From positions 52,348,520 through 52,412,519 of the forward strand of contig CM055899.1 of the NCBI GenBank assembly GCA_029582155.1: DNA of 64,000 bases, in the 5' to 3' direction. Below the pieces are notes generated by a model. It worked only from the letters and a program-made list of their open reading frames with translations. It had not been told where the DNA came from and ran no database searches. The stretch comes from Panopea generosa (lineage: Eukaryota; Mollusca; Bivalvia; Adapedonta; Hiatellidae). Position numbers and translations under genes: made by a program. Shown piece by piece: positions 1-13,100 of the stretch; the first letter of the stretch is position 1, and every line of letters starts with the position of its first letter.

Positions 1-1430
1 TGGCTGGCTGTCTGGCTGTCTGTGTGTCCGTGCGATCATGTGTGCGTGCGAACGAGAGACTTGTGAGCTCATCTTAGTTGTCTTGGTGTTTCGTTTCGAT
101 TAAGGCTGTCTAATATGATGTGCTCAGTATGTATTATCAATGTGAATTTTAATAAACAATAAGACATGTAAATATGTTTCTCTAACAATATATAACTATG
201 ACTATTATCCTTATCATATATGTAAGTCAAATATGTTTGTGTTGTTGTTGTCATTAATGTAAATAGCTATCGTACAATCATTTCTTACCTGCTTCATTTT
301 TCATATGGTCCTTAACTAGTTCTATATATGAAATCAACATGTTGAAATGAAAATACTGATTGTTAGACAATATTGATATTGTAACTACATGTATTTATAA
401 ATCTTTTCAAATAATTGCCACTATATCATGTTTGCATAATATGTATTATCTCTTCATATATGGAGGAAATAAAGATTATATATGTTATTTTCCACGAATC
501 ATTTTTGCAACGATTACATTCTATTTCGCTACCTGTGATTATACATGATTTTACATAATTCTAATATTTGGTTTATTGTGGTTATATTTTTTTTCATAAT
601 CTCATATCAAGCTTTGTACGGTTGTTTTATGTCTGTTTTGCTAATTATTTTGAAATACCATACTATTGTTGTTATACGTCTTTGTGACTACACCTACTTA
701 TAAGTAGGTGAAACTATGAGTTATAGTTTTGATTTGTTGTTTTTCAGTGCCAAAGACGTGCATTATTTTGAATTGTATCATTTTTTCAACACAAAAAGTG
801 TATGCTGAAAATACGAGATAATGTATTTGTTATCAATTTGTTATCAATTTGCTATTATTCTGAGAATCGAAGTTATATGCTCAAGTAAAATTAAAGTTTA
901 ATTATAATGCATTCGTATGTTTTTATCGATACTTAATGCAACCAATATCACTATAATGGAGGCTGTAGTTGTAGGAAGTATATTCCTCTCTTCAATTCAA
1001 ATGTTATTTGTCCTAGATACAAGAAACTTTATTTTGTGTCGGATGTACAAATATAAAACACTAGCCGTAAAACTATTTGCCTGCTTTATAATAGAAGAAG
1101 AAACTAATGGATAAAACCTAAACTACCTTTTGTAATCGTAAAAATGGCGAAAATCCAATGGTTATTATCCGATCGTTCAAATTTTTATTCTCCCCTGCCG
1201 CCGAACATATAACTGCTACTTTGTCCGTACGTCCGAATTAGTTTCAGGAACATATCTCCAAAAGTACGAAGGATATTCAACGTGACTTAGAATTAATGAA
1301 TGAACGAATAATGTTCTACGGCACGTCGACACATAAATAGGCCATTTTGTGCGCGCAATCTTAGACCATGGATAGAGGATAATTTATGGAAGTGCAGCGT
1401 AATTAATTTATTTAATATTTAGCGTAATTA
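1..1430. other. AT-rich intergenic DNA, no feature seen
   Basis: A (TGGC/TGTC)-type low-complexity start (1-60), then AT-rich sequence. Short open frames (up to 65 codons) lack any recognisable residues. Confidence 0.6.
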
Positions 1431-1436
1431 ATCACG

Positions 1437-1687
1437 TCGAGTGCTAACAGACAATCAGTTAACATAACCACTCTTTCCTGTGATCCTGAATGGTTAGCAA
1501 GTACTCGAGCACACCCATCTCCTCAAGTTACTGATATATTTCCCACTTGAATCAGCGGTGAGAAACAAATGATAATCAGACGTTCTGTCGTATATCAATC
1601 ATCATAGACTGTTGGCAGGGGATTCGAACCAACGATTCCTGATCCGATAGTCAGACGAGCTAGCGACTTGGCTAACCGGGCCACGCG
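1437..1687 (-). mobile_element. tRNA-headed SINE, family A copy 1
   Basis: On the minus strand a tRNA-like head includes the B box GGTTCGAATCC (complement of ggattcgaacc at about 1620). A body containing 'cccacttgaatcagcggtga' and 'gatcctgaatggttagcaag' is shared with copies near 7430, 31163, 34278 and 53030. Confidence 0.7.
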
Positions 1688-1767
1688 TAGAACTATAAAT
1701 ATATACTGAATGAATGCCAGAATTATCTCCCATTTTGAATTTTATTTTTCCTTGTCCGAGTATATTT

Positions 1768-2719
1768 TCAAAAATATGGTAGGAAACAAAACGTAGCGTA
1801 ACTAATAACGAAAACAAGTTTAGACGTTCGCCAATCAGTTTCTGCTTGACTTATAAGTTTTTCTTTTGATGCCTCTTTGCTCACCATCATTTCCCTCAAA
1901 GACCGTATACGTCTACTCAAGCACAACACTATGTGTAAAAGATGCTGTCGCATTGTTTCTTGTCGTTTCTCCGAACTTATAATTGAAATATCACTCCGTG
2001 ATGTTTCTTGCACGAACAGTGTCGCATCTTCTATGTAGCGTTTTTCTTTATAAAAGTCTTCTCTTCGTTCCGGTAGTTTTGAAGAATGTTCATAACCCCA
2101 AAGAGCAATATAACCCTCTTTTCCACTAGTCGAAGCAGTTATCTTCTTGCCATCTAAACATATTTTATACGTTTTCAGAGATGGTGACTTCTCTGACATT
2201 GCATCCAGTAAATAATGAATGATACCAGGTTTAATTCCAGCTTCAGAAACAGGCGAAAGTTTTCCTGAAACAACACTTCTTGTTGGTACAGCAAAATTAA
2301 TAGCACCGTTTCATTGTATTTCAAACCTGATGTATTGTCGCATGTATTGAAGCGACACACGTCCATGAATAGTTAAAATGCAATGTTGTCAAATGGGAAA
2401 TCGCCACTTTCAATCAGTCTGTGCATATCGATCCAAGTTCTTAAATGACCATTATTTGCCATTTCTGCAGCTACTTTAGGAACCATTTTTCTCAATTCTT
2501 CGACCAAATCATTAGATTCGTGTATGCTGTCCACAGGCTGCTGTGTGCACTTGTCATCTTCCGCAAAGGACAATCCTTCAAAACAGCAACAACAGACTGC
2601 GAGGATTGTTTTCGAGGCGTTGAATTTCTTTGTTTCTTGAACAATGGACTTTGTAAAACTGTATCGTCATCATTCAGATCAAGAGACATGTTTTGCAAAG
2701 ACTCTTCCAATGATGTCAT
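1768..2719 (-). pseudogene. Frameshifted relic of an unrecognised protein family
   Basis: Overlapping minus-strand frames connect as one decayed protein. MTSLEESLQNMSLDLNDDD (from 2719) shifts into DDKCTQQPVDSIHESNDLVE and ESGDFPFDNIAF, then MDVCRFNTCDNTSGLKYNE, then GKLSPVSEAGIKPG and SLKTYKICLDGKKITAS with GYIALWGYEH to about 1790. Switches between frames near 2575 and 2250 and an in-frame stop near 2373 show that it is broken. No intron boundaries are obvious. It vaguely recalls a multicopy uncharacterised family in cnidarians and molluscs, possibly transposon-derived; I cannot name it. Confidence 0.45.
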
Positions 2720-2734
2720 TTTTTCTAATGGGTT

Positions 2735-4384
2735 CTATTACTAATGTTCTATTCTAATGTTCTATTACAATATGCACGCACCATGTTTCCTCGTCTACAT
2801 GTAAACATTGGTTAGCGGTTAATTCTCACTGTGGAACAATCCGAAGTTTTTAGTAACAAATCCTGACTCACCCGTTTGGGCATTTAACGATCTGTGCTTT
2901 AACTTCCATACACTTGAACCATGATGGAAGACGAGATGATCGACACAGTCTTGAAGACGGTTTGTTGAAAACCCGCAGTAATAGCACTGACTATCCGTAG
3001 TATTTTCTGGAGAAAGAAAACAACATACTGATAATTTACGACCTTATATATTCCATTTTTTTCCATTGTATACAAAAAAATGCACAACACACCTACAAAT
3101 ATGACAAACACGTATCTGTTATGTGTTCATAAAATCGCTTGATTTTATTTTTCAATACAATGCTATCACTATGGCATGAGTTAAAAAACTACATGTAGAT
3201 AAATATGTAATACTGATCAATTACTTAATATTAGGCAAATAATCTGTGTATATCTGATAAGTAATGCTGTAAAGTTGAATTAATAGTTTCAGGTTACCAA
3301 ATGTGTAAACAAAGAAAAACGTGTCTGCACCGTATCCTTTTCTTCGATAAAGGCTATGCCGTATCCAAATATTGGGCTAATTTTCCGGAAAGTACATGCC
3401 GTTTCACGGTGTCTATACCGTGTACTACACAAAATAGAAAATAACGAATTTTAATACATAGAGTAAATTTATCGAGTCTGCACTTTACAGGGAGACAGTA
3501 AGGTATTTTCTTTTCATTTTATTCGGGTTTATATTTAAAAAGAAATCGTGTTGGATAGAGAAAATGACCTAAATCAGGTGGTTCTCTCGATCAAAAAAAT
3601 ACCGCCATCATAGAAACATATTTATCGCTGATTTTTCTATTTTATTCAAAGGAACCAAAAGCTGTACGCATATGCAATCAACAATATAGCTAGTTCCCTT
3701 CAGTAAACAGCCATACAAAGTGTTATTACTTCGTTGGTAAAAGCAAAATACAGATTGAAAATGAGACGTACCTTTTTGTTGTTATCGCTGTCGCCATCTT
3801 GGTTGTCTATGCCGGAACACGGAAAAGCTATGCCGTATCACGATCACGACAGTGTAACCTGCCCCGGGTAAACGAAAAGAGTGTTGTAAAATCAAACAAT
3901 CGATGAATTGGGCGGGGTTAGCGATTAACAATACACAATATAAGAAACTACCCAGGAGGAATATTCTCAGTCCTTCTTATCTCGGCAACAACACTGCTAG
4001 GAGGATGTGTGTTTCCATGAACTTTGATACCTGCAGAACAGCAGAGTTTAAGAACAAATAGTCTATGCGTTCCTCTTACGAAATATCAAACGAAGAAAAA
4101 GGTCGTTATAGCCAACGTCTTTATAAAGAAAACAATCATAGCTGTTTGTGTTTATTTCTTATAATGTCCTTGGTAACTGACGTGCATTTCATGGCCTTTT
4201 ACATGCGTGTGTTGCTATAATTTCTTTTATCATTGTTATTATATCGTTCATGCATCACGTTGTCATGCTTTGTATACATGTACGGTTATTACCGTAATGG
4301 ACATAATCTATCTATATGCCGTGTGTTTGAATGAAATTTGGTTTATAGAAATATTTAGAAAAATTGTTGGTTGTATGTACATGT
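2735..4384. other. Intergenic, no gene seen
   Basis: Contains two short related stretches around 3300-3420 and 3800-3840 ('ggctatgccgtatc' / 'agctatgccgtatc') and the phrase 'gaggatgtgtgtttccatga' (about 4000), which recurs at about 6191. No coding signal. Confidence 0.5.
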
Positions 4385-4671
4385 AGAAAGACGGTGGTTC
4401 TACACGGAATCGTTCTGAGAACTTCCAAGTTCTATTCGGAGTCATTCTGAGGACTTCCTTGTTCTATTCAGAGTCATTCCGAGGACTTCCTAGATCTACT
4501 CCGATTTATTCTGAGGACTTCTTAGTTCTTTCTTATTCTATTCGGATTCATTCTGAGGACTTATTAGTTCTATTTGGATTCATTCTGAGGACTTCCTAGT
4601 TTTATTCAAATTCATTCTGATGACTTCCTATTTCTACCCGGATTCATTCTGAGGACTTTCTAGTTGTACTC
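4385..4671. repeat. ~32-bp tandem repeat
   Basis: About nine diverged copies of 'gattcattctgaggacttcc' plus 'tagttctattcg'. It abuts the left end of the 4672-6684 element. Confidence 0.8.
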
Positions 4672-6684
4672 TAATGAGGCCCTCCCAGAGGGGGTCCCTG
4701 TTCTCTGGATCTCTTAAAGTAATGCCTATTGTTCCCCAGATCTCCAAAAGTATTTGCCAGAGTTCCCCAAAAGTATTTTGTCCATATTCCCCAGATCTCT
4801 AAAAGTATTTCCACTGTTCCCTAGATCTCCAAAAGTTTTAAACATAGTTCCCTGAAAGTACCAAATAGTGTTTCCTTAAGTAAAACGTCTACTATAATAT
4901 TCTTTTTTATTATCTACACATCATCATAATAAGCAAAATCCATGTACTGTCTTCTTTTCCTTGTTTGAAATATCTATGGTCTATGGCTTGAACTTTCAGA
5001 GAAAAGGTGTTTTTAAAGTTTCATTAAAAATGTGCTTGTAAGCCCTTTGGCAAGGAACATTTGTGGTTCAGTCACGCTGTTTCAAGAACTTCGAGAGTTT
5101 GTGATAATACAAATGCTGTGCGAGTTTGGATAAGATTCTTTGAAAAATGTGGGGGATGCTATAGCTTCTACAAGAAAAATGTTAACCGATGGACGGCGGA
5201 CAACTTACCACAACATAAGCCCTGCTGGCCTTTGGCAAGTAGAACCAAAGAAGATATCGATGGAAGGACAGAAAAGACAATAAAAATGAATAGCTGAACG
5301 GTTAATTTACAAAAAGCAATAAATACACATAATTGACTTTATTGTGTAAATACGATCTGATAAAAAAAAGTAGATGCCATGTGGGATTGAACACCAGTCG
5401 TTACGATCCAAAATCGACGATATTAACCACTGCACTATTCTGCCTCTAATCAGCAGTAATGTAAATATATCTTTGTTCGGAATTACCATCCAAAATTTAT
5501 TTCGGGTACATGAAGTTGTGCAGGGGCCCAGACTAACACGTAAGAAACGCCCAAAGCTGTCAAAAGCTGTTTCAAGCAGTCGACATCTCATTTTAAAAGT
5601 AAATTATGATCAATTATAAAAAAAATATACATAAAATCAGTGACTTAATTACAGAGACTGGCAGGCTAATAGCAATATAATGTTCACGTCACTTTTAGTA
5701 TTTCTATAATTAACTCTTCGAATCTTGGTCCGAATTTAACAATTTTGGTGCCAAAGTAAAGCTGATAAAAATGATGACCAACTCAAATTATCAATTATTC
5801 AATATTTTTCTTCTGAATTTTGATTATTACGGATTGAAATCGAAATATGTTGAAATTTCACGAAAAAAATTTTTTTAAACAAAGAACGGTTGTCTTGATT
5901 TAACAAATACCATGCACGTTTAAACAAAACAATAGAAATATAAATATCAGGTAAAAAGATGAAGCAGGAAGTTTTCAATCGGTGGCGAAAGTTTCATATT
6001 GATATTTACTGAAGTCGTTTTTTCTTATTTCTTATTTCAAAAATGGGCTAAAAAGAGAAAATGATCACACAAAAAAAACTTTAAGCATAAAATTCTTCAA
6101 TTCTTAAAATTTAAAAAAGAAAAAAGAAATCTCCCAAATCAAGCCCTTTCTTTTGATACCATAATCACAAAAATATTTCGTTTGATTCTGGAGGATGTGT
6201 GTTTCCATGATTTAGAAAACGTCACGTGGTTTAGTGGTTAAGCAACGAGCCCGTGATCCTAGGATCGCGGGTATTTCAATCCTTCGCCACGACTTTGTGT
6301 GGTGTCCTTGAGATAGACACTTTTTTCCACATATACTTAGTATTGGTTATACCCACGAAGACTTCGAGCGTGATTTGTCTAAGTCGTAAGAACTTGTTTC
6401 AAAATCGAAGAAAAATAAATAAGTTGAAACTTAACTAGAAAAAGCCAAAATGTGCCACCTGAAATTTAGACAAGTGCCTCCAGTTGCCTATCTCTGTTTA
6501 TATGTCTCTGACAAAATTGATCAAATTAGGTACTTTTTTTTTCATCAATAACAATATCCCTAGATCTCTAAAATTAGACGTTTGATCCCTGGATTTCTAA
6601 AAGTAATGGCCAATGTTCCCCAGATATCTGAAAATAAATGGCCATGTTCTCCAGATCACCAAAACCCCCGGGAGGGCCTCATTA
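4672..6684. mobile_element. ~2.0-kb element with terminal inverted repeats and subterminal repeats
   Basis: Left end taatgaggccctcccagagg and right end gggagggcctcatta are inverted copies. Inside each end, oriented inwards, are repeated motifs of the form 'ccccagatctccaaaagtaatggcc' (4690-4870 and 6545-6660). The interior lacks a convincing protein and contains a tRNA-headed SINE at 6226-6420. It looks like a non-autonomous DNA transposon; superfamily unknown. Confidence 0.55.
6226..6420 (+). mobile_element. tRNA-headed SINE, family B copy 1
   Basis: The head 'ggtttagtggttaagcaacg' resembles a tRNA A box and a decayed B box follows. The tail 'cgaagacttcgagcgtgatt' and 'taagtcgtaagaacttgttt' is shared with the copy at 7708. 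It ends in an A-rich tract and is nested in the 4672-6684 element. Confidence 0.65.
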
Positions 6685-7429
6685 TAATGATGATTTACCT
6701 CCGGTTAAAGTGGGTTAACCGTTAATAAACGTGATCTTCTATACATATGAGAGCAAATGCGTAGCAGCCGGGGCGGGATGACCCCGTACCACAATTTTCA
6801 GGTTGTATGAGGGGAGCAGGGTCAGCATATACGTTGTCCCACCATGTATTTTGATCAGCGAATCCAGTGCTTGTTTATGACAGTAACACACCGACATAGC
6901 TACAAGTAGGCACTAGAGGCCAAGGTCTGCATTTCCCCCAGAAAAATATAAGTTCCAAAGTAATTTGTTTCACATAGAATAATTCACACAAAACCCCCGA
7001 TAATGCACCATTAGTCATTTACATTTGAAAAAATATATGACGCAGTACTCCGAGAGCACCTCCACCCCAAAATTCAAGGCCTGCAGTTTTATTTGATCAA
7101 ACTAGGTCCCTGCTATACACACACCACCTACTCAAATTTGCAGGAAGGTTGGGGACTCTCCGCTGCGTCTAAGCTGGTACTACTGGGAGTGAAACTCGAT
7201 TGAGTTTAATTTTCATTACATCTTATGGTTTAGTTTAAAGTCACAAAATTGGGAGTAAATTATAATCATAACCACTCCCCGTAAAACTCGCTAGAATGCA
7301 TGATTTGATCCTCTGTCTCGACTCGCAGTTCATGATGTACTGGGTTTAATACTCGTTAGGTTCACTTTTCAGTTGTTTATTTTTAAGTTTCAAAATTGTC
7401 TATAAGTGCCCGGCCACAATCTCCGTGAT
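6685..7429. other. Intergenic, no feature seen
   Basis: Non-repetitive by eye; no open frame of note. Confidence 0.5.
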
Positions 7430-7590
7430 GTCTGATATACGATATTGCGTCTCTTACCACTGATTCAAGTGGGAAAGGTATCAGTTACTTGAGGAGATGG
7501 GGTGTGCTCGAGTACTGGTTAACCTTCCAGGATCCTAAAAAACAGTGGTTAGGTCAACTGATCGTCTGTTAGCGCTCGATGGGATAAAAG
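7430..7590 (+). mobile_element. SINE family A, headless copy
   Basis: Contains 'tgattcaagtgggaaaggta', 'gaggagatggggtgtgctcg' and 'gtctgttagcgctcgatggg', the reverse complement of the body of the other family A copies. The tRNA-like head is missing or unrecognisable. Confidence 0.6.
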
Positions 7591-7707
7591 TGACGCTTAA
7601 TATTCAACCAATCAATCTCCGAGAATGACCATACTACTATTACATTATTCCAAATCAAAATGAATTTATAAATTGTTGCTTTACACCATACGAATACATA
7701 TAGTCAT

Positions 7708-7893
7708 ATTGAGCGCTCAGTCCAGTGGTAGAGCACCAAACCTATGATCAGAGGGTCGAGGGTTCGATCCTCTGCCACAGCTATTATGTGGTCTTTCGGC
7801 ATATGCTTAGTACTGGTTCTAACCAGGAAGACTTCGAGCATGATTTGCTTAAGTTGTAAGAACTTGTTTCACAATTAAAATAAAATAAATGTA
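7708..7893 (+). mobile_element. tRNA-headed SINE, family B copy 2
   Basis: The head holds A-box-like 'gctcagtccagtggtagagc' and an intact B box 'gggttcgatcc'. The tail 'ggaagacttcgagcatgatt' then 'ttaagttgtaagaacttgtt' matches copy 1 closely and ends aaaataaaataaat. It is not a functional tRNA gene. Confidence 0.7.
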
Positions 7894-9026
7894 ACTATAT
7901 AGTCATACAATATAAACAGGTGGGAAGATTCAAGGCTCATTCTCCATTTACATAAACAAAATATCTGATTTAGAGGTTGAGATGAAAATGCAGAATGAAG
8001 CAAGAACCAACCTGCTGAGCTGTAAACTTTCAGTAATTCTATCAAATATTCATTTTATTGTCCCTTATGACACGAGTGAGCTACAGTGTTCCTATTGTTG
8101 CCATCACTCAGTGGCACATTACATCCTAACAGGGGCGAATTCAAACCAAACAACTATTAATTTCATATAGGATTTTATTATCATATTTTGTTCAATGGAC
8201 AAGGTTAACTTTTAAATATAATCATAACCACGTAATAAGACTATCAAATCCTGTACAATAGAAAACAGTACAAACATACAAGCAAACACACGATGTTTGT
8301 GTCTGGTAAGAACATATTTCTCGGACAATAAAATGACAGTCAGTGGCAAACTGAATCAAGTCAAAAATGAAACTGTAAATTAATACATACAATTCCAATA
8401 TTCAAGCATTTAAAATTAAAGTAAATAGGGAACAAAATAAAATAAATTTTAAAATACAATGGTAATAAAATAGTTTTTATTATTTAATTATATTACATCT
8501 CAAAAAAGGCAATCATCATTTAATCGTAAGTGATTTCTACAATTGATAATTTGATGTTATCTTCTTACAAATTTGAAAAAAATGTTTACACATAAAACCA
8601 TATTTAGTATCTAAAATCTCAAAATATCCATGTAATTGTAACTGGTACATCAATTAACTCAACACGGGCTGTCGATGTAACAAGTCAATGATCCAATCAG
8701 CAATCAATATCGTTTCCTCACATTTTCCTTAAACAAGCCAAGGGGTCTTCAAGTAAACAATATACTGCATTACATTACATTGTATTTACTTTGTCATGTG
8801 ACCAGAGGACAGAGCTCTAGTCGCTCTCGTGTCAAGTCAATAAACAGTCAATTTAGAGAATCAACAAATCCCAACACCAGCTTATACATCTTGGACATTT
8901 GAAACTAACCATTTATTTCTGTATTTTTAATAAATTTAAGAAATGTAACTACACAACATATGAAATGAAATTTAAATAACAAATGATGTCACACACCTTA
9001 TAACACATTTATACATATTCACTTAA
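7894..9026. other. Intergenic AT-rich DNA downstream of CHTOP
   Basis: No coding signal. AATAAA-type signals on the minus strand (for example near 8476) could serve a long CHTOP 3' UTR. Confidence 0.45.
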
Positions 9027-9186
9027 CAGTCAAACCTGTCTTAAGCAGTCAGTCATGGGAAGGTTCAAAAGTGACCTCTTAAAACAGGTTGGTGCTTAAT
9101 ACAGGTTAATTTGTTCTGAAATCATAGAAATGAGAAATAGCAAATGTGGCTGCTAAAAGACAAGTGGCTGCTTACAGATTTGACTG
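9027..9186. mobile_element. MITE with CAGTCAAACCTGTCTTAAG termini, copy 1
   Basis: Left 'cagtcaaacctgtcttaagc' and right '...cagatttgactg' with TA following form an inverted pair. The left TA is changed. It lies downstream of CHTOP, in the possible 3' UTR extension. Confidence 0.65.
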
Positions 9187-9509
9187 TAATATCATACACA
9201 ATATACTATATATATATATATGCAGATAACCATTATACAAATACACAACCATTTCCTCCACCCAATCATATACTTGTAACTAGACACTACGGCAACTACT
9301 TAAAATGCTATCTAGACTTTTATTAACCCAGTTATAGTAAATTAGGTCTGCATCAAACTATTATGCATATCCGGAAAGAAATTAACTTTCCATTTTCTTT
9401 TCAACAATCAACCAACTCATTGAAACAGAGGTTTCTTCTGAATTCAAGATATTGCAAAATATAATATGTTACACTTTACAATTATACGTGTAAGATACTA
9501 AATGCTATT

Positions 9510-9515
9510 TTTATT
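9510..9515 (-). terminator. CHTOP: Candidate CHTOP poly(A) signal
   Basis: AATAAA on the minus strand about 420 nt after the CHTOP stop codon. Other copies lie further on (about 9318 and 8476), so the 3' UTR length is uncertain. Confidence 0.35.
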
Positions 9516-9935
9516 TCTGTACACTTCAATATCAAACAAGCATGCTTGCAAACTATATCAATATTATATCAAACACTTTAAACACTGAAAATAGTTATAC
9601 ATCATTTATAATTCTACAATAACCTGGTTACCAGCTCATGTTTAGGACACGTTACATTGATGCCTACGCAGTTTATAAGGGGGCACATGAAGTACATGGT
9701 GATATCCGCACATCTGGACTGGACAAAACATCTGGGATCTCTTTAGCCAATAAGAATGTAGTAGTCACAACTTATTACAAGATCAATGATCCAGTGAAAT
9801 GACAAAACTGACTGTGGGATACATTATGTCACAATATGAACAGAACAGCTTCTTCTTTATGGAACCCACAGATTTCAATGTTGTGTATAGAGTTATAAAA
9901 TTCCTGACAAGTTTTTATACACCTGTTTTTTTACA

Positions 9936-10167
9936 TTAATTGTCTGCCTGGGCCATATAGTCATCCAGTTCTTGATTTAAGTGAGATTTTGACTTTGACA
10001 TGTATTCTTCCAATTGGTTATCTAATTGTTCTTTTGAATAATTCTGCACATTGCCCCCACGACCTCGACCTCTGGGTCCACCTCGACCTCCACGACCTCT
10101 AAAACTGCCCCTCTGTCCACCACGACCTCTGTCCCCTCCTCTTCCTCTGGATCCTCCCCTTCCTCTG
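9936..10167 (-). CDS. CHTOP: CHTOP terminal coding exon (RGG tract and C-terminal motif, residues 192-268)
   Basis: Acceptor TTTTATAG|CAGAGG; the first base completes Phe192. It encodes a dense RGRGG tract and then [18 protein letters not shown] followed by [16 protein letters not shown] and TAA at 9936-9938. The last 34 residues are the most conserved part of CHTOP (vertebrate [17 protein letters not shown]). The exon is preceded by a 5.5-kb intron. Confidence 0.97.
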
Positions 10168-13100
10168 CTATAAAACAGAATCAAAAGATTGCATAAGACA
10201 TACATATATTTATACTAGAACATGTACCAGTACATGTTACCTTATGTTGCATATTCAGACAGACATTTGTTGGCATTTGAAATTTAAATATATAATCACA
10301 TATTTTTTTAAAAATTAAACACACCAAGGTAAACTAAATTATAAATTTCTTTAGTAATAGGATATTAGGCAAGAATGATAAACATTTCTGCATTTCTGAT
10401 ATTTTTTTCACATGATTTATAGACCAGGTACAAATCGAGCATATTCTACTCACATATATTCATTTAGCTACTCATTTAATATAATTTTGCATGTTGCGAC
10501 TTTGGATGGAGAGATTTATTGTCAATTTAACAAGTCTTCTACACACTAGGATGGCAGAACTTGTTGCCCAACACTCTTGCTTATATGTGTTTGTAAATGT
10601 TTATAGTTATACTTCGGTTGTAATGTAATTGTATGATTATAAGCAATACATATGTTTAAACTAAACTACTAAAATTTGTTTTTTGCTCCACACAACTTCA
10701 TTTTCAAATTCCAAATTTTGTCATTGAAATGGCACCTATTAATCCATTTATACCAAATATTTCAATACAAATGCGGTCACTTTCCAATTAGTAAAATATT
10801 AATTTCATGAGAGTAAATGATTAAATATTAATTTCAGCAGATTATTTGGAGATCTGGAGAAAAACCAATAGAGAGTCTATATGAGTACATGTAAAATCAG
10901 AAACATGTTCATCTTCAAAATTATGTGCATCACCACAGAACGAACTTAACTTCATGCATATAAAAAATTAAATATAAGTGTTCTCAAACAAAAGCTACCA
11001 TTGTGTCATTTACTTTGACAGTACGTGTATACATAATACGTCTAGCCAGACAAAACTATCAAAATATGTCACACCGCATTCAGAAATAAAACTGTATAAA
11101 TGCAACTGCAACAAACATGCAAAAATGTTGATGCCTGAAAAAATATAGGTCAATATTGTTACACTTTGATTCTACATAATGAAAAATACAAACAAATACA
11201 AACTAAAATTTGTCCCAGGTAGGAACGCACTACTACAATATTTTATATACTATCTTGACAAGACAACAAAGATGGCATTAACCAGCTCATTTTGATAAGC
11301 TGACAAAGATGGCATAAGCCAGCTCATCTTGAGAAGCTGACAAACATGGCATTAGCCAGATTATCTTGACAAGCTGACAAAGATGGTATTAGCCAGCTAT
11401 CTTGAGAAGCTGACAAAGATGGCATTAGCTAGAGTATCTTGACAAGCTGACAAAGATGGCATAAGCCAGATTATATTGACAAGCTGACAAAGATGGCATC
11501 AACCAGATCATCTTGAGAAGCTGACAAATATGGCATTAGCCAGATTATCTTGACAAGCTGACAAAGATGGCATCAACCAGATTATATAGACAAGCTGACA
11601 AAGATGGCATCAACCAGATCATCTTGAGAAGCTGACAAATATGGCATTAGCCAGATTATCTTGACAAGCTGACAAAGATGGCATCAACCAGTTCATCTTG
11701 TGAAGCTGACAAAGATGGCATTAGCCAGATTATCTTGACAAGCCAGCAAAAATGACATTAGCCAGCTCATCTTGACAAGATGACAAAGATGGTATTAGCC
11801 AGCTCATCTTGACAAAGATGGCATCAACCACCTCATCTTGACAAGCTGACAAACATGGCATTATTTAGCTCATCTTGACAAGCTGACAAAGATGGCATCA
11901 GCCAGCTATCTGGACGAGAAGACAAATGGCATTAGCTAGCTATCTTGACGAGAAGAAAATGGCATCAGCCAGCTATTTTGACAAGCTAGTAAAGATGGCA
12001 TTAGCCAGGGCGTCTGACGAGTTAAGTCACGGGTGATATTGACAGATATATATATTCTTTATGAACATTACCAGTTTGGAAGACAACAACTGCGGCAAAA
12101 GTTTAGATTATTTTCTTCTTCTCAATATTCACTAATTTAAGAGAGACACTCACGGCAAAAGTTTAGTGTATTTTCTTCTTCTCAATATTCACTTATTTGG
12201 GAGACACTCGCGGCAAAATTTAGTTTTTCTTCTTCTCAATATTCACTAATTTGGGAGAGACACACGCGGCAAAAGTTTAGTTTATTTCTATAGAAAGTGG
12301 CTTACAAGAGTTGTTATTTCATTCATTTCCTACATAAATCAACACATTGCCATCCAAGTCATTGCGACTAACATTTATTTCCTTAATTTACATAATGCAA
12401 ACTAGATGTACCTCAAGAAGACGTTCTATACATATGGAGATAAGTTCAGCCAACACATTTTTATTTGCATTGACAGTCAATTCCGAATATATAACATTTG
12501 GACATCTGATAATAGTATTAATGTTGAATAAGACAACAAAACAGACATATCTGAAGTGGTATTAATGAAATAACGGCACAAAGCTGGAACAGTTCATCTA
12601 TTCAAAATAAAACACATAATATTTCAATCAATACATGTTTACTAAGGAATAAATCTCTCATACAATGTCTTACATTGAAATTTGTGATGTTACTCTTCCA
12701 ACAAATCTTTAGAGCATCTTGGCATTATTTCCCCTTCATTTATACCCATTATTTTTATATTTTTAGCTTTGGGACTAAGTTTGGATAAAATCAACCTTGT
12801 TCAAGATTTGCGATTGATAACGACATGAAAGCATCACTACCTTAAACTATTTTAGGTAAACAAAATGTGAAATATTTGTTCATAAACTTAAAGATGCAGT
12901 GGTATTTATATGTTTGTCAGAGCTAGATAAATGTGAAACAGGATGTGGTGGTAGTCATTGAGAAATTAATAATATAAATATGAGAAATTAATTTTATTTG
13001 TTGAATATTCATGAGATATCAGTATGAACATGCATATAACTGACAAAGTTTTTGTGAACCTATTTACATGCACATTTCAGGGGCTGATACAGGATTTCAT

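Noticed and set aside
7708-7780. Possible functional tRNA gene
   Set aside because: A and B boxes are present, but the arms do not pair as a cloverleaf and a SINE tail shared with 6226-6420 follows; it is a SINE head.
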